Positions 26,212-35,616 of a stretch of 64,000 nt of DNA are shown in pieces (positions within the stretch are counted from its first letter, which is position 1; each line of letters begins with the position of its first letter). The DNA is from Sulfoacidibacillus thermotolerans (lineage in GTDB: Bacteria > Bacillota > Bacilli > Alicyclobacillales > SLC66). The notes below the pieces were generated by a model. It was not told where the DNA came from. It was given only the letters and a program-made list of their open reading frames with translations, and ran no database searches. Made by a program: the position numbers and the translations under genes. The stretch is from NCBI RefSeq assembly GCF_003144315.1, contig NZ_MPDK01000002.1, positions 186,001-250,000 on the forward strand, written 5' to 3'.

Positions 26212-27105
26212 TTAATGATCGCGATGCGAGAGAAAATGCACAATCGCTTCAAGATATTCAGGGTGTTCCAATTCAGGTGTCTCACGCAAAACAGCAAACG
26301 CCTTTTGTGAGTGACGCTCGAGCCAATTGCGTGATTCTTCAACTCCATAAAGCGCGGGGTAGGTCGCCTTGCCTAATTTCGCATCAACACCAGGACGTTT
26401 GCCTAATTGCTGTTCATCCCCAAATACATCGAGCAAATCATCCATAATTTGAAATGCAAGGCCGAGTGAACGGCCAAATTCACTGAGTGAAGTGAGTGCC
26501 CCCTCACTCGCCCCACTCGCGATTGCACCCATGCGCAAAGGAGCGACAATCAGCGCCGCTGTTTTATGCAAGTGAATAAATTCAAGCGCTTCCGGTGTAA
26601 CTGGCCTCTTTTCATAGTACATATCAGCGACTTGACCTGCAACCATTCCATGAACCCCACTAGCATCCGCCAATTCCTGTACCATGCGAACAACCAAATC
26701 AGCCTGCACTGCACTAGCTGCTAACGTATGAAAAGAAAGTGTCAACAAACCGTCACCCGCAAGAATGGCCGTAGCTTCACCAAATTTCTTATGGTTTGTC
26801 AGTTTTCCACGACGATAATCATCATTGTCCATTGCTGGTAAATCATCATGAATTAGAGAATACGTATGCAAAAATTCCAGTGCACAAGCAGCTGGTAAAA
26901 GGGGGGTGCTGTCTTTTCCAAAAGCTTCTACAGTGGCTAATAGAAGAACGGGTCGCAACCGCTTCCCTCCTGCAAAGACACTGTATCGCATCGCCTCCGC
27001 TAACTCTTCAGGAAATGCATCGGGTTTCGGTAAATACACTTCCATCGCGCGCTCAATACGATCTACCAAACGCATATAATAAGCGCTATAATCACGGTTA
27101 CTCAT
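26212..27105 (-). CDS. ispA: (2E,6E)-farnesyl diphosphate synthase
   Basis: A 297-residue prenyltransferase that joins IPP to DMAPP and GPP to make farnesyl diphosphate. The first aspartate-rich motif is DDLPAMDND (in LIHDDLPAMDNDDYRRG) and the second is DDLLDVFGDE. GGKRLRPVLLLA is the IPP-binding segment. The start ATG overlaps the end of xseB by 8 bases, so the two are coupled; this corresponds to yqiD in the Bacillus xseA-xseB-yqiD-dxs series. Confidence 0.95.
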   Translation of the reverse strand: MSNRDYSAYYMRLVDRIERAMEVYLPKPDAFPEELAEAMRYSVFAGGKRLRPVLLLATVEAFGKDSTPLLPAACALEFLHTYSLIHDDLPAMDNDDYRRGKLTNHKKFGEATAILAGDGLLTLSFHTLAASAVQADLVVRMVQELADASGVHGMVAGQVADMYYEKRPVTPEALEFIHLHKTAALIVAPLRMGAIASGASEGALTSLSEFGRSLGLAFQIMDDLLDVFGDEQQLGKRPGVDAKLGKATYPALYGVEESRNWLERHSQKAFAVLRETPELEHPEYLEAIVHFLSHRDH

Positions 27106-27379
27106 TTATTTCAGGTCCTTTCGCATCTACGGCAAAAGAGGTCGTTTCAATCCCCTGTTCAGCAGCCAAGACAAGTTCCACTTTGTGTTCCGCCACTTGC
27201 AATTTTTCACGGCAAACTTTAACCAACTGCATACCCAATTGAAATTTAGCGATCGCATCATCTAAAGGCAATTCACCAGCTTCAAGTGCCCGCACCGTCT
27301 CCTCAAGTCGACTCAGTGCTACTTCGAATGACAACTGCTCAGGAGCAGTCTCATCATTTGGAAGATTCGTCACGGTCAT
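27098..27379 (-). CDS. xseB: exodeoxyribonuclease VII small subunit
   Basis: A 93-residue protein of the XseB family, a short helical hairpin (LSFEVALSRLEETVRALEAGELPLDDAIAKFQLG...) that wraps the large subunit XseA. The complex degrades single-stranded DNA. The ATG at 27379 gives the expected length; a GTG at 27373 is better spaced from GGGGAG and is possible. The gene overlaps the end of xseA by 26 bases. Confidence 0.92.
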   Translation of the reverse strand: MTVTNLPNDETAPEQLSFEVALSRLEETVRALEAGELPLDDAIAKFQLGMQLVKVCREKLQVAEHKVELVLAAEQGIETTSFAVDAKGPEINE

Positions 27380-28724
27380 ACACTCCCCATACTTGACAGT
27401 CAAGCCAACCATCTATCATCTGTACATGCAGAGAATCGCCTGGCTGAACCTGGCTTACACTTGTAATCACCGCAGACTGCATTGCGCGATAGGTTACCGC
27501 ATACCCACGCTTCATCACAGCAAGTGGACTTAGAAGTTCTAATGATGTAATCGCTTGCTGCACACCTCGCTCGGCCCGCTCTAAGCTTTTTTGCACTGCG
27601 TGCCATTGTCGCTCTTGCAAACGGTCAAGGCGCAAACGCAACAGTGTAATTTGCTCCCGCGGTGAATGCCGAGCAAGCCGTAATTCAAAAGAATTCACCG
27701 CTTTTGCCCGCTGTTCGACTAGTTCGCGAAGTGAGAGACGCAGGCGCGGTTCTATGCGATCAATGCGCTCATGCAGACGTCCTAGATAACGCAAGGGATC
27801 AATCAAGGCACGACTTTGCTCTGCACGCTGTAAACGATCGCGCAATCCTGCAACAAGATTTAATGTAACTCGACGCAGGCGCTGTTCGGCCACAGTCACG
27901 CGCGCTTGTAACTCTCGGATGTCTGGCGCAACCAATTCTGCTGCTGCAGTGGGTGTTGCCGCTCGCACATCGGCAACAAAATCCGCAATGGTCGTATCCG
28001 TTTCATGGCCTACTGCAGAGACCACAGGGATTGGCGACGCGGCAATCGCTCGCGCAACCACTTCAGAATTAAACGCAAACAGTTCTTCAAGTGATCCTCC
28101 GCCTCGCCCGACGATCATCACATCAGCAAGTCGATATCGCCAAACAAGCTCGATGCCCCGGGCAATTTGCACCGGGGCTTCTTCGCCCTGAACTGCCACA
28201 GGCACCACATAAAGTTGTGCAAGTGGGTAACGTCTTGACAAAGTCGTAATCATGTCGCGAACTGCTGCTCCTGTGCGAGAGGTCACAAGCGCAATGCGTG
28301 TAGGAAAGGGAGGGAGGGCTCGTTTTCTTGTCGCAGCAAATAACCCTTCACGCTCTAGGCGTTCCTTTAACTGTTCAAAAGCCAGATAAAGCGCGCCAAG
28401 TCCATCTGGCTCTGCACTTTCGGCATACAATTGATAATCGCCAAGGCGCTCAAAAATGTCAATGCCGCCTTGTACCACCACATTCATGCCATCTTGCAAT
28501 TGAAAACGCAAGAGACGCGCCCGACTAGCAAACATCACGACACGCAAGCGGGAACGATCGTCCTTTAGTGTAAAATACACGTGACCACTTGCTGGACGAC
28601 TTAAATTTGATATTTCGCCACGCACGAACATCCGCGCAAATTCCGGTGCTTGCGAAATGGCGCGCTTTAACATCAACGTTGCCTCATAAACTGTATAGAC
28701 AGTCTCGATTGATCTTCCCTCCAT
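27354..28724 (-). CDS. xseA: exodeoxyribonuclease VII large subunit
   Basis: A 456-residue nuclease subunit. An N-terminal OB-fold DNA-binding domain (FVRGEISNLSRPASGHVYFTLKDD) is followed by the catalytic core, with VTSRTGAAVRDMITTLSRRYP, GRGGGSLEEL and SAVGHETDTTIADFVADVRAATPTAAAEL. A long helical region that binds XseB copies follows. Together with XseB it cuts single-stranded DNA from both ends. It lies 23 bases downstream of folD. Confidence 0.96.
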   Translation of the reverse strand: MEGRSIETVYTVYEATLMLKRAISQAPEFARMFVRGEISNLSRPASGHVYFTLKDDRSRLRVVMFASRARLLRFQLQDGMNVVVQGGIDIFERLGDYQLYAESAEPDGLGALYLAFEQLKERLEREGLFAATRKRALPPFPTRIALVTSRTGAAVRDMITTLSRRYPLAQLYVVPVAVQGEEAPVQIARGIELVWRYRLADVMIVGRGGGSLEELFAFNSEVVARAIAASPIPVVSAVGHETDTTIADFVADVRAATPTAAAELVAPDIRELQARVTVAEQRLRRVTLNLVAGLRDRLQRAEQSRALIDPLRYLGRLHERIDRIEPRLRLSLRELVEQRAKAVNSFELRLARHSPREQITLLRLRLDRLQERQWHAVQKSLERAERGVQQAITSLELLSPLAVMKRGYAVTYRAMQSAVITSVSQVQPGDSLHVQMIDGWLDCQVWGVYDRDESSK

Positions 28725-28747
28725 CTCGCAACCGAAACCTCATAGAA

Positions 28748-29626
28748 CTAAGGCAAAACCTCACTTGTCGTAATTCCTGCCATCCGCTGTGCAGCCAACA
28801 CTGTATTATGCAAAAGCATCGCGATCGTCATGGGTCCGACCCCTCCTGGTACAGGGGTGATGAACTGTGCCACTTCAGATGCCGATGCATAATCTACGTC
28901 TCCGCACAACTTCCCATCTAAGCGATTGATCCCCACATCAATTACGACCGATTGTGGCTTAATCATGTCCGCTTTAATGACACATGGCTTGCCGATCGCA
29001 GCAACAAGAAGATCAGCTTGACGAGTAAATGCAGATAAATTTTGCGTTTTTGAATGACAAATCGTCACAGTCGCACTTTTACTCAAAAGCAATTGCGCCA
29101 TCGGCTTCCCAACAATATTCGAACGTCCAATCACAACCGCATGTTTTCCAGTAACATCGATTCCTTCATACTCAAGCAACTTCATTACGCCAAGTGGCGT
29201 ACATGGCACAAAGCCACTGATCCCAAGTGCCAGCGCTCCCACATTCACTGGGTGAAACCCATCCACATCTTTATGTGGGGCAATCGCCGCAATGACAGAT
29301 TGCTCATTAATGTGTTCTGGAAGCGGTAACTGAACAAGAATTCCATGGAAGCGATCATCGTGATTTAAGCGTTCAATCAATTGTACAAGAGCTGTCTCCG
29401 TTGTACTTGAAGGTAGGTGGATCACTTCAGAATAAATGCCAGCCTCTGTAGCCGCCTTGTCTTTCCCACGCACATAACTCATTGAAGCAGGATGCTCACC
29501 CAACAGAATCACTACAAGACCTGGTTTCACACCTTTTGCTTTCAATAACTCTACTGTCTGTGCAGTTTCTTGACGGCTAACAGACGACCATTTTTTTCCA
29601 TCAATAACCTGTGCCAATCTCTCCAC
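28748..29626 (-). CDS. folD: bifunctional methylenetetrahydrofolate dehydrogenase/cyclohydrolase
   Basis: A 292-residue one-carbon metabolism enzyme interconverting 5,10-methylene-THF and 10-formyl-THF. The catalytic lysine region is [15 protein letters not shown]. The conserved [12 protein letters not shown] and the NADP-binding [15 protein letters not shown] are present, and the family-typical [15 protein letters not shown] is near the C terminus. The start is a GTG at 29626; a TTG at 29617 (LAQVIDGK) is a credible alternative with GGAG before it. It supplies the same folate pool that the downstream gcv system feeds. Confidence 0.95.
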   Translation of the reverse strand: MERLAQVIDGKKWSSVSRQETAQTVELLKAKGVKPGLVVILLGEHPASMSYVRGKDKAATEAGIYSEVIHLPSSTTETALVQLIERLNHDDRFHGILVQLPLPEHINEQSVIAAIAPHKDVDGFHPVNVGALALGISGFVPCTPLGVMKLLEYEGIDVTGKHAVVIGRSNIVGKPMAQLLLSKSATVTICHSKTQNLSAFTRQADLLVAAIGKPCVIKADMIKPQSVVIDVGINRLDGKLCGDVDYASASEVAQFITPVPGGVGPMTIAMLLHNTVLAAQRMAGITTSEVLP

Positions 29627-29676
29627 TCCATTTCCTACCCAGGTAGATCGTTTTCAAATTCAGTCATTGATACGCA

Positions 29677-30684
29677 TTATTCTTTGCGACTGCTACTGTG
29701 ACCTGGGTGGAGCTTTGAACTTGGATCTAGATAAATTTTTGCGTTATTTACTGCAGTGGGCGCCTCGCCAAATCCTGTCGCAATCAATTTTACCTTACCC
29801 GGATAAGTGACGATATCCCCTGCAGCATATACGCCTGGGATGTTTGTGCTCATGCGAGTATCAACTACGATCTCATTGCCTTCTATGTGAAGTCCCCACT
29901 CCAAAATAGGCCCAAGAGAAGCAGTGAACCCGAGGCTGCTCACGATCAAATCTGCTTCAATTTCCATCGTCTCTTTGGTCCGATTTTCAATTAATGTTAC
30001 CCCAGTAATAGAATCGTCTCCGTGCACTGTCTTCACCTCATAAAACGTCTTGACATCCACCCCAGACGCATAAAGTGTCTTCACGTTTTCTTCATGAGCA
30101 CGGAATTGATCACGGCGATGGACTAATGTAACTTTGGATGCGACGCCTTCTAACATGAGCGCAAAATCAACTGCGGAATCGCCACCTCCGACTACGACGA
30201 CACGCTTATCCTTAAATCGCTTCAAATCGTCAATATAATAATAAATTCCATTTCCCTCAAACTTCTTTACATTTTCGGCTGGCAAAGATTTTGGTGTAAA
30301 TGCTCCAATTCCTGCGGTAATAATGACAGAACGTGAGAGATGAATTTTACGATCCGTCTCCAATTCGAAAATCCCATCTTCACGCTTTGTGAGATGGAGC
30401 ACTTTTTCATTGAGACAAACTGTTGGATGATACTGGCTAGTTTGCTCGATCAACTGATCGACTAAATCCATGGCGCGAATTTTAGGAAATCCTCCCACGT
30501 CATAGATAAACTTTTCAGGATACAATTCGGCAAGCTGACCACCTAGTTGTGGCAGACTATCGATAATCTTCGTGCTTGCATTGCGTATTCCCGCATAAAA
30601 TGCGGTGAAAAGACCAGTAGGTCCACCGCCAATCACTGTAATATCATAAACCTTTTCATCAACCGGAAGTGTCTGGGCACTCAT
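29677..30684 (-). CDS. ferredoxin--NADP reductase (thioredoxin-reductase-like type)
   Basis: A 335-residue flavoprotein that transfers electrons between NADPH and ferredoxin or flavodoxin, of the YumC type. The FAD-binding motif is [17 protein letters not shown] and the NADP-binding motif [39 protein letters not shown] is the conserved C-terminal FAD contact. The redox-active CxxC of thioredoxin reductases is absent, which distinguishes it. GGGAGG precedes the ATG, and a good sigma-A promoter lies just upstream, so it is probably transcribed independently of the TsaD-like gene. Confidence 0.9.
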   Translation of the reverse strand: MSAQTLPVDEKVYDITVIGGGPTGLFTAFYAGIRNASTKIIDSLPQLGGQLAELYPEKFIYDVGGFPKIRAMDLVDQLIEQTSQYHPTVCLNEKVLHLTKREDGIFELETDRKIHLSRSVIITAGIGAFTPKSLPAENVKKFEGNGIYYYIDDLKRFKDKRVVVVGGGDSAVDFALMLEGVASKVTLVHRRDQFRAHEENVKTLYASGVDVKTFYEVKTVHGDDSITGVTLIENRTKETMEIEADLIVSSLGFTASLGPILEWGLHIEGNEIVVDTRMSTNIPGVYAAGDIVTYPGKVKLIATGFGEAPTAVNNAKIYLDPSSKLHPGHSSSRKE

Positions 30685-30737
30685 AAAAATCCTCCCTTAT
30701 TCTGTTGAATATCGACCGCTCGAAAAACACCTTATCT

Positions 30738-30766
30738 AGTATACTACAGCCCTACAGTCAATCCAA
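30738..30766 (-). promoter_or_regulatory. sigma-A type promoter of the ferredoxin-NADP reductase gene
   Basis: On the minus strand TTGGAT (30766-30761), a 17-base spacer and TATACT (30743-30738) form a near-consensus promoter starting immediately after the stop codon of the TsaD-like gene, about 50 bases before the reductase start. Confidence 0.55.
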
Positions 30767-31786
30767 TCACTTTAGACTGCTGTGCTGTAGGGTGGAAAGA
30801 GCGATGTGAGCAACGCCAAATGCGTTGTCTGACGCATAGTGCGGATCACAAAAATACAGTGAAGAATGAGCTTCCTCCGATATCCCCAAACGCTTTTTCA
30901 GTCGATCTGAAATATATTGATTGGATGCAACTCCTCCGACTAATAAAGCACGCCGCAACCCGGTCGTAGCAAATGCATGACGCAACATTTTTTCTAGAGT
31001 CGTTGCGATTGATCGCTGTACGGAAGCTGCTATGGCAGCACGTGGGACCCCTTTTTGCAATAACCGCTCGGCTGCAGACAAAGGCCCAGAAAAACTCGGC
31101 GACCCATTATGCACAGCAGAGGGGATAAGGGGTAAATCTTGATCTCCCCACTCTTTAGCTAACTGTTCTAACTGTTTTCCTGCCGGGAAGGAAAGTCCAA
31201 GTTTCACTCCGATCCGATCGACGTACTGACCGATATGCAGATCGCGACTAGAAGTTAGTACTTCCACTTCAAAATCAGATTGCACTCGCTTCACAGATAA
31301 AACATCTGTCGTCCCTCCAGAAAGATGTAAGGCTAAAAAAGTTTCTCCTTCTGAGAGAGTCATCTTGGCCGTTACGATCCCTGCCATGAGATGCCCGGAC
31401 TGATGTGACGTCTCAATCAAAGGAACATGGGCACCAAATGCTACGCTCTGAGCCGCTAAGTACCCTGCCTTAAATACTGGCATATAAGAACCAGTAACCT
31501 TTCGCGGACGCGAACTGACACCCACACCAAGTATCTGGTAAGATCCAAGTTTTCTTCTTGCACTAGAGAAGAGTTCAGGAAGATTGGAGACATGCTGAAA
31601 CAGCGCAGCAGACTGCATCAATCCTTGCTCGCCAAGCGGAACCTCTAACACCTGTCGTTGTTCAAATGCGATCTGTCCCGATTCATCTAAGAGGCAGAGC
31701 GATGTTGTATAATTGCTCGTATCAATTCCAAGGACACCGCGCATATGTGCCTGCTGGGAAAGTCGTTTACTCACCTGCATCTTCAT
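30767..31786 (-). CDS. TsaD/Kae1-family protein, nusB-linked paralogue
   Basis: A 339-residue ASKHA-fold protein of the Kae1/TsaD/YgjD family. VLGIDTSNYTTSLCLLDE is the first phosphate motif. HQSGH holds the metal-binding histidines (HxxxH), LHLSGGTTDVLSV is the second phosphate motif, and LLVGGVASNQYISDRL is the adenosine motif. Authentic TsaD makes tRNA t6A, but this gene is not in a tsaE-tsaB-tsaD cluster and its sequence is divergent (S-S-R-P-R-K-V-T-G-S-Y-M), so it is probably a paralogue of unknown target. The ATG at 31786 overlaps the nusB stop (ATGA), indicating coupled translation. Confidence 0.75.
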   Translation of the reverse strand: MKMQVSKRLSQQAHMRGVLGIDTSNYTTSLCLLDESGQIAFEQRQVLEVPLGEQGLMQSAALFQHVSNLPELFSSARRKLGSYQILGVGVSSRPRKVTGSYMPVFKAGYLAAQSVAFGAHVPLIETSHQSGHLMAGIVTAKMTLSEGETFLALHLSGGTTDVLSVKRVQSDFEVEVLTSSRDLHIGQYVDRIGVKLGLSFPAGKQLEQLAKEWGDQDLPLIPSAVHNGSPSFSGPLSAAERLLQKGVPRAAIAASVQRSIATTLEKMLRHAFATTGLRRALLVGGVASNQYISDRLKKRLGISEEAHSSLYFCDPHYASDNAFGVAHIALSTLQHSSLK

Positions 31787-32226
31787 GGCGTTTCTTGACA
31801 ACGTGCACGCAATTGAGGTAGCTCCTCTAAAAGCGCGGATAGGACCCCATTTACAAACTTTGATGAATTCTCTGTCCCATATACTTTAGAGAGCGATACC
31901 GCCTCATCGATTGCCACCGCAGGCGGTAAATCTTCCTCAAACAGTAATTCATAGACAGCAATTCGCAGGATCGATCGATCGACCCCAGGCATACGTGTAA
32001 CTTCCCATTCCTGACTATAACGGTCTAAAATAGAATCAATATACGTTTTGTGATCCAATACACCGGAAACCAGACGCCGAAAATAGGCCATATTGATCGA
32101 CTGTTCGCCCACTGCATCCGCCAGCACATTTTGTGTATACTCAACCGCCTGTTCTTGTTCCAAGTCATTGATATCCAGTTGAAAAAGTGTTTGCAACGCG
32201 CGTTCTCTTGCTCTATGACGACTCAC
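31783..32226 (-). CDS. nusB: transcription antitermination factor NusB
   Basis: A 147-residue all-helical RNA-binding protein that joins NusE (S10) on boxA of rRNA leaders. The N-terminal MSRHRARERALQTLFQLDIN is typical. So are MPGVDRSILRIAVYELLFEEDLPPAVAIDEAVSLSKVYGTENSSKFVNGVLSALLE. It lies 17 bases after the DUF2273 gene and overlaps the TsaD-like gene by 4 bases. Confidence 0.96.
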   Translation of the reverse strand: MSRHRARERALQTLFQLDINDLEQEQAVEYTQNVLADAVGEQSINMAYFRRLVSGVLDHKTYIDSILDRYSQEWEVTRMPGVDRSILRIAVYELLFEEDLPPAVAIDEAVSLSKVYGTENSSKFVNGVLSALLEELPQLRARCQETP

Positions 32227-32243
32227 ACCATACCCTCCACGAA

Positions 32244-32474
32244 CTATTCAAAACGATCAGATTGCCATAAACGAGAAACCAAGTCGTGCACATTTGCCCG
32301 ATCATCAGCAAACTTGCCAATTGCATATCCAATTCCAACAAAAACAGCCAGCAAAAGAGTGGGGAAAAAACCAAAAAGAAGAATAAGCAGCCAACTCACA
32401 ACTCCTGCGATAACACCTAGATAACGTTTAGGCAACGCGGCAATCTTGTGAAAAAATTGTGCGATCCTTTCCAT
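32244..32474 (-). CDS. DUF2273 small membrane protein
   Basis: A 76-residue protein with two close hydrophobic helices (YLGVIAGVVSWLLILLFGFFPTLLLAVFVGIGYAIG) and a charged C terminus. This is the DUF2273 family, typically found beside Asp23 and AmaP genes. Its function is unproven; it probably sits in the membrane with AmaP. It starts 21 bases after the amaP stop. Confidence 0.82.
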   Translation of the reverse strand: MERIAQFFHKIAALPKRYLGVIAGVVSWLLILLFGFFPTLLLAVFVGIGYAIGKFADDRANVHDLVSRLWQSDRFE

Positions 32475-32495
32475 GGTTCACTCTCCTCACTCGCT

Positions 32496-33014
32496 TTACT
32501 TCGATGCCGCATCGGGAGCAAGTGCGACGATGTGCACATGTACTTTTGCTACGGAAAGCGATGTATAGTTGCGAATCGCTTCAGCTACGCCATGTTGGAT
32601 CTGCTCACTCATCGCTGTCACATCAATAGCCGGCAATGATCGAACGTTTAGAGAAACAACAAGGCCTTGTGGATCTGCGCTAATCTTGGTTTGCAAACGT
32701 TCTACGCCGCGAATTTGCTTTGCCGCACGGTGTGCAATCTCTTTAACCGTATCATAACCAATGCGGACTTCCCCTGATTCACTGTCTTTAATAAAAGCGA
32801 GAGGACGGCGGTGTAACACGCGATAAAGTAAAAAGCGCAAGGAAAGAACAAGTAAGAGCGCAAAGTCAATCCATACAGCAGTATACAGTACATTTGGATC
32901 AATACTTGTATTGATAACAAACGGCACACCCAATAAACCTAGCGAGTACCATACCGCGTTGACGAGGACAAGCAAGCTAAAAAAGCGCAATAGCAGCCGA
33001 TCAATTAACGACAC
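32496..33014 (-). CDS. amaP: alkaline shock response membrane anchor protein AmaP
   Basis: A 172-residue membrane protein. Two N-terminal transmembrane segments (LLLRFFSLLVLVNAVWYSLGLLG and VLYTAVWIDFALLLVLSLRFLLY) are followed by a cytoplasmic Asp23-like domain (GEVRIGYDTVKEIAHRAAKQIRGVERLQ). In Staphylococcus AmaP anchors Asp23 at the membrane. An Asp23-family gene lies just upstream but is separated by a terminator hairpin. Confidence 0.85.
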   Translation of the reverse strand: MSLIDRLLLRFFSLLVLVNAVWYSLGLLGVPFVINTSIDPNVLYTAVWIDFALLLVLSLRFLLYRVLHRRPLAFIKDSESGEVRIGYDTVKEIAHRAAKQIRGVERLQTKISADPQGLVVSLNVRSLPAIDVTAMSEQIQHGVAEAIRNYTSLSVAKVHVHIVALAPDAASK

Positions 33015-33039
33015 AAACGCCCTCCTCCTTCGCGCAAAA

Positions 33040-33083
33040 GGCCTCCGCGCACATCTAACTTAGGATGTATCCCCGCGGAGGCC
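33040..33083 (-). terminator. terminator between the Asp23-family gene and amaP
   Basis: On the minus strand GGCCTCCGCG pairs perfectly with CGCGGAGGCC around a loop containing a smaller ATACATC/GATGT stem, and CTTTTGCG follows. It probably attenuates transcription from accBC-yqhY into amaP. Confidence 0.8.
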
Positions 33084-33092
33084 GAAAAACGT

Positions 33093-33506
33093 CTAACCAC
33101 GTAACTTATCTCGTTCTTCCACCTCGTCATGCCGGAGAGAAATGCCCAGTACATTCACATTAACTGCCGTCACTTCAAGTCCTGTCATTCCTTCGATTGC
33201 GCGCTTTACTCCATCTTGAATCTCCATCGCAACATCAGGAATTCGAAATCCATATTCAGCTATAATCGACAGATCAATCGAGCACTGACGTTCATCGGGT
33301 GAAACATCGACTTTGACACCTTTACTCAAATTTTTACGGCCAAGGCGTTCGGCGATTCCCCCTACAACACCACCGCTCATATCTGCAACCCCGCGCACAT
33401 CTGTTGCGGCGAGCCCCGCAATAACAGCGATGACTTCGTTCGCAATTTGCGTAGTCCCCATATCGCCCGATCCCACTTCCGCCGGCAACATTCCGTTTAT
33501 GGCCAC
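33093..33506 (-). CDS. yqhY: Asp23/Gls24 family envelope stress response protein
   Basis: A 137-residue protein of the Asp23/DUF322 family, in the position of Bacillus yqhY beside accC. Core motifs are TTQIANEVIAVIAGLAATDVRGVADMSGG, then KGVKVDVSPDERQCSIDLSIIAEYG and a C-terminal VTAVNVNVLGI. In Bacillus YqhY is linked to control of acetyl-CoA carboxylase and lipid homeostasis. The GTG at 33506 is preferred because GGGGAGGA lies 7 bases upstream; the open frame extends to 33551 without a ribosome-binding site. Confidence 0.88.
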   Translation of the reverse strand: MAINGMLPAEVGSGDMGTTQIANEVIAVIAGLAATDVRGVADMSGGVVGGIAERLGRKNLSKGVKVDVSPDERQCSIDLSIIAEYGFRIPDVAMEIQDGVKRAIEGMTGLEVTAVNVNVLGISLRHDEVEERDKLRG

Positions 33507-33601
33507 TCCGCGTCCTCCCCTGTGCTTGTTCGTTAAAAAACCTACTTTCACTATAACAAATCTTATGCAAAAGCACGACTTAAAAAAATCTGTGCGTAAT
33601 C

Positions 33602-34942
33602 TTACACCGTATACAGTTCCAAAAAGCGCGTATTTACATCGCCTGCTACAAACTGGGGATGCTCAAGTAAGCGCAGATGAAAAGGAATGGTCGTTTGGAT
33701 GCCTTCAATTTGAAATTCAGACAAAGCACGCTTCATCCTATCGATCGCTTCCTGCCGATTCGGTGCCCACACGATCAATTTTGCAATCATCGAATCGTAA
33801 AATGGCGATACCGTATATCCTGAATAAGCAGCACTGTCTACCCGTACACCAAATCCTCCCGGCGGAAGATAGGCTTGAATTTTCCCTGGACAGGGCATGA
33901 AATTTTTATCTGGATCTTCTGCGTTAATGCGACATTCAATCGCATGTCCTCGCTGTACTACATCTTCTTGGCGGTATGACAAGGGGTGACCTGCGGCAAT
34001 TAGGATCTGTTCGCGCACCAAATCAATACCTGTCACAAATTCGGTAACCGGGTGTTCTACCTGAATTCGCGTGTTCATCTCCATGAAATAAAAGGAACCC
34101 TCTTCATCAAGCAAAAATTCGATCGTCCCTGCCCCTTCGTAATTCACGGCTTTAGCGGCAGCTACTGCGGCTGCTCCCATCGCAGCGCGCGTCTCTTTCG
34201 TCAACGCGGGAGATGGGGATTCTTCTACTAATTTTTGCAAACGACGCTGTACAGAGCAATCACGCTCACCCAGGTGAATCGCATTGCCAAATTGATCACC
34301 CAACACCTGAATTTCTACATGTCGCGGTCGAACCAGATATTTTTCCAAATAGACGCCTGCGTTACCAAATGCAGAACCCGCCTCGGCTTTTGCAATAGAG
34401 ATCGCCTGGCGCAGCTCTTCTTCGGTATGTACGACGCGAATCCCTTTACCGCCTCCCCCTGCCGTCGCCTTAATAATGACAGGAAAACCGATCGCACGCG
34501 CGACCATAACAGCTTCCTCTTCGCTCTGGATGAGTCCATCTGTACCAGGTACAGTAGGAACGCCGGCTTTTTTCATCGTTGCTTTCGCCGTTGACTTATC
34601 CCCCATCTTTTCAATGGAAGATGGACTAGGGCCAATAAATTTCACTCCTACAGCCGCACACACTTCAGCAAAATCAGCATTCTCGGAAAGGAAACCATAT
34701 CCCGGATGAATCGCATCGACTCCAACTGCGGTCGCCACAGACATGATGTTTGGGATGTTTAGGTAACTTTGTTTACTCGCCGTCGGACCCACACAGTATG
34801 CTTCATCTGCTAACTGCACGTGTAGCGCTTCGCGATCCGCCTCTGAGTAAATGGCCACTGCTGAAATCCCAAGTTCATGGCATGCACGGATGATTCTTAC
34901 CGCAATCTCCCCACGATTGGCAATCAAAACTTTCTTAAACAT
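33602..34942 (-). CDS. accC: acetyl-CoA carboxylase, biotin carboxylase subunit
   Basis: A 446-residue ATP-grasp enzyme that carboxylates biotin on AccB in the first committed step of fatty acid synthesis. The N terminus [25 protein letters not shown], the glycine-rich ATP loop [16 protein letters not shown] and the catalytic [14 protein letters not shown] are all present. The order accB-accC-yqhY is as in Bacillus. It starts 12 bases after accB. Confidence 0.97.
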   Translation of the reverse strand: MFKKVLIANRGEIAVRIIRACHELGISAVAIYSEADREALHVQLADEAYCVGPTASKQSYLNIPNIMSVATAVGVDAIHPGYGFLSENADFAEVCAAVGVKFIGPSPSSIEKMGDKSTAKATMKKAGVPTVPGTDGLIQSEEEAVMVARAIGFPVIIKATAGGGGKGIRVVHTEEELRQAISIAKAEAGSAFGNAGVYLEKYLVRPRHVEIQVLGDQFGNAIHLGERDCSVQRRLQKLVEESPSPALTKETRAAMGAAAVAAAKAVNYEGAGTIEFLLDEEGSFYFMEMNTRIQVEHPVTEFVTGIDLVREQILIAAGHPLSYRQEDVVQRGHAIECRINAEDPDKNFMPCPGKIQAYLPPGGFGVRVDSAAYSGYTVSPFYDSMIAKLIVWAPNRQEAIDRMKRALSEFQIEGIQTTIPFHLRLLEHPQFVAGDVNTRFLELYTV

Positions 34943-34954
34943 AGAAAACCTCCG

Positions 34955-35461
34955 CTATGCCAGTTTCACTCGAAATAAGGGCTGACCATATTCGACCAAG
35001 TGGCCATTTTCAGCGATTACCTCGACAATCTCACCACGCACATCGGCTTCGATCTCATTCATCAATTTCATCGCTTCAACGATGCAAACAACCGTCTTTT
35101 CCGTTACCTTCGATCCAACTTCCACATAGGGCGGCGACGTTGGCGAAGGAGCAGCATAAAACGTACCGACCATCGGAGATTTAATCAAAACCGTCCCTTC
35201 TTCAGCCGCAGCAGCAGAAGACTCTGCAGGAGGCGTGAAGGTAGGCGTAACAGATGTTGTCACTTCTGACACAACAGGTGCAGGCACCGCGGCAGGAGCC
35301 GCGACAGGCACATCTACATGTGAAAGGGGCGGTGCATACGATAAAGTATCCGCCTTTTTAATATGTATTTTTCCATCTTCTAGTTCAATATGCAATTCGT
35401 GAACGCTCGTTTCATCCAATAAGCGAATGAGTTCGCGAATCTCGCTTGTCTTTAACAACAA
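34955..35461 (-). CDS. accB: acetyl-CoA carboxylase biotin carboxyl carrier protein
   Basis: A 168-residue carrier. An N-terminal helix (TSEIRELIRLLDETSVHELHI) leads to an Ala/Pro/Val-rich flexible linker (about residues 45-85). The biotinyl domain follows, with the modified lysine in CIVEAMKLMNEIE and the protruding-thumb region GTFYAAPSPTSPPYVEVG. The TTG at 35461 is favoured because GAGGAG lies 7 bases upstream; an ATG at 35476 overlaps that site. AccC is next in the operon. Confidence 0.94.
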   Translation of the reverse strand: MLLKTSEIRELIRLLDETSVHELHIELEDGKIHIKKADTLSYAPPLSHVDVPVAAPAAVPAPVVSEVTTSVTPTFTPPAESSAAAAEEGTVLIKSPMVGTFYAAPSPTSPPYVEVGSKVTEKTVVCIVEAMKLMNEIEADVRGEIVEVIAENGHLVEYGQPLFRVKLA

Positions 35462-35494
35462 AAACCAACTCCTCATGTACTATGCTTTAGTTGC

Positions 35495-35503
35495 AGTATA
35501 GCA
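35495..35503 (-). promoter_or_regulatory. candidate extended -10 promoter of accB
   Basis: On the minus strand TGCTATACT forms an extended -10 element about 35 bases before the accB start, in the gap after spoIIIAH. No good -35 hexamer is present at 17 bases. Confidence 0.35.
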
Positions 35504-35538
35504 CAAATGGAGTCAAGCCGCGCTTGCTACACGTCCCC

Positions 35539-35578
35539 CTCCGGGTTAGTACTCAATGAAACAGTAACCAACCCGGAG
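35539..35578. terminator. inverted repeat between spoIIIAH and accB
   Basis: CTCCGGGTT (35539-35547) and AACCCGGAG (35570-35578) form a 9-pair GC-rich stem with a partly pairable loop, just after the spoIIIAH stop on the minus strand. No T tract follows, so it may be a weak terminator or processing hairpin that separates sporulation transcripts from accBC. Confidence 0.45.
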
Positions 35579-35616
35579 ATTGACGCGTTGATCAGCGAGT
35601 GATCGAAAACGGCAAG

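Noticed and set aside
27919-28191. Plus-strand open frame of 90 codons opposite xseA
   Set aside because: Serine/threonine/alanine-rich shadow of the conserved xseA coding strand; no ribosome-binding site and no family resemblance.
35540-35575. FapR-like site (TTAGTAC ... AGTAA) upstream of accB
   Set aside because: The half-sites are too far apart and the second is incomplete; it is better explained as the loop of the inverted repeat.
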